NCBI GenBank assembly: GCA_002327405.1
Contig: DCVO01000057.1
Location: forward strand, 1-5,957
Source of the DNA: Thiobacillus sp. UBA2186
Lineage (GTDB): Bacteria > Pseudomonadota > Gammaproteobacteria > Burkholderiales > Thiobacillaceae
Direction: 5' to 3'
DNA length: 5,957 bases
Positions within the stretch are counted from its first letter, which is position 1; every line of letters begins with the position of its first letter. Below are positions 5,418-5,957 of this stretch, in pieces. A program made the position numbers and the translations under genes. A model generated the notes under the pieces. The model was not told the origin of the DNA, did not search any database, and saw only the letters and a list, made by a program, of their open reading frames with translations.

Positions 5418-5957
5418 ATGCTGTCTCATCTCAACCCACCCCAGCGCGAAGCCGCGAAATACCTGGATGGCCCGCTGCTGGTGCTGGCGGGCGCGGGTTC
5501 GGGCAAGACCCGGGTGATCACCCACAAGATCGCCTGGCTCATCCGCGAATGCGGCTTCAAGCCCTCCAGCATCGCCGCCATCACCTTCACCAACAAGGCG
5601 GCGAAGGAAATGCAGGAACGCGCCGGCAAGCTGTTGGAAGGCAAGGACGGAAAGGGCCTCATCGTCACCACTTTCCATTCGCTGGGCTTGCGCATCTTGC
5701 GCGAGGAGGCCGAGTCGGCCGGACTCAAGCCGCGCTTCTCCATCCTGGACGGCGCGGATGCCATGCAGATCATTTCCGAGATCCTCAAGACCACCGACAA
5801 GCAGCTGATCCGCCAGGCTGCCACGCAGATTTCGTTGTGGAAGAACGGCCTGCTATCGCCCGCCGAAGCCCAGCGTATCGCCGCCAGCGACCATGAACAC
5901 GTGTGGGCCAAGCTCTACGACCGTTACGACGCCACCCTGCGCGCCTACCAGGCGGTG
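5418..5957 (+). CDS. rep: ATP-dependent DNA helicase Rep, N-terminal part (cut by window edge)
   Basis: The first 180 codons of a superfamily 1A helicase that is normally about 670 residues long; it continues past the right edge. Rep moves 3' to 5' on single-stranded DNA and helps replication forks through protein roadblocks and restart. The Q-motif region is LNPPQREA (5-12). Walker A is AGAGSGKT (24-31). Motif Ia is ITFTNKAAKEM (55-65), and TTFHSLGLRIL (84-94) follows. FSILDGADAMQ and ISLWKNGLLSPAEA later match E. coli Rep better than UvrD or PcrA, which supports the Rep name. The start gives the correct N-terminus relative to the Q motif, with no Shine-Dalgarno. It is divergent from apaH across a 145-bp gap that holds the heptamer repeat, the REP pair and an extended -10. 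Confidence 0.93.
   Translation, partial: MLSHLNPPQREAAKYLDGPLLVLAGAGSGKTRVITHKIAWLIRECGFKPSSIAAITFTNKAAKEMQERAGKLLEGKDGKGLIVTTFHSLGLRILREEAESAGLKPRFSILDGADAMQIISEILKTTDKQLIRQAATQISLWKNGLLSPAEAQRIAASDHEHVWAKLYDRYDATLRAYQAV

Noticed and set aside
4280..5896. 538-codon plus-strand frame across apaH and rep
   Set aside because: It is a shadow of ApaH on the other strand and of Rep in another frame, and it spans the REP pair. No recognisable domain.

Overview
The window is GC-rich bacterial chromosome with densely packed genes. The proteins look betaproteobacterial, perhaps Rhodocyclales or Nitrosomonadales. This rests on family resemblance (OlsB/OlsA, a PfkB nucleoside-kinase-like protein, SlyB-like lipoprotein, ApaH, Rep) and on a REP-type palindrome pair. 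No database search was possible, so the taxon is an inference. I see no RNA gene, CRISPR array, phage or insertion sequence.

Layout. (1) Positions 1-259, minus strand: the N-terminal third of an OlsB-like N-acyltransferase, running off the left edge. (2) 391-831, plus: a histidine-triad (HIT) protein, divergent from the first gene. (3) 924-1856, plus: a PfkB-family sugar/nucleoside kinase, followed after 42 bp by (4) 1899-2354, plus: a SlyB-like glycine-zipper outer-membrane lipoprotein. (5) 2373-2865, minus: a decayed ferritin-like di-iron protein gene, readable only by joining three frames. (6) 2936-3691, plus: a complete OlsB-like acyltransferase, followed after 26 bp by (7) 3718-4524, plus: a PlsC/OlsA-like acyltransferase. 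(8) 4451-5272, minus: ApaH, whose 3' end overlaps the olsA 3' end by 74 bp. (9) 5418-5957, plus: the first 180 codons of the Rep helicase, divergent from apaH and running off the right edge.

How the genes work together. olsB-olsA is a two-gene unit that would make ornithine lipid. OlsB N-acylates ornithine with a 3-hydroxyacyl group, and OlsA then O-acylates that hydroxyl. The partial gene at the left edge is a second OlsB-type enzyme less than 3 kb away. The kinase and lipoprotein genes may share a transcript but have no obvious common task. HIT, ApaH and Rep are housekeeping genes for nucleotide hydrolysis, dinucleotide-polyphosphate removal and replication restart.

No wholly new system is evident. 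The points most worth a second look are the frameshifted ferritin-like remnant, the pair of OlsB-like genes, a perfect hairpin ending at the olsA start codon, the olsA C-terminal tail encoded over apaH, a heptamer repeat that carries the apaH ribosome-binding site, and the REP pair between apaH and rep.
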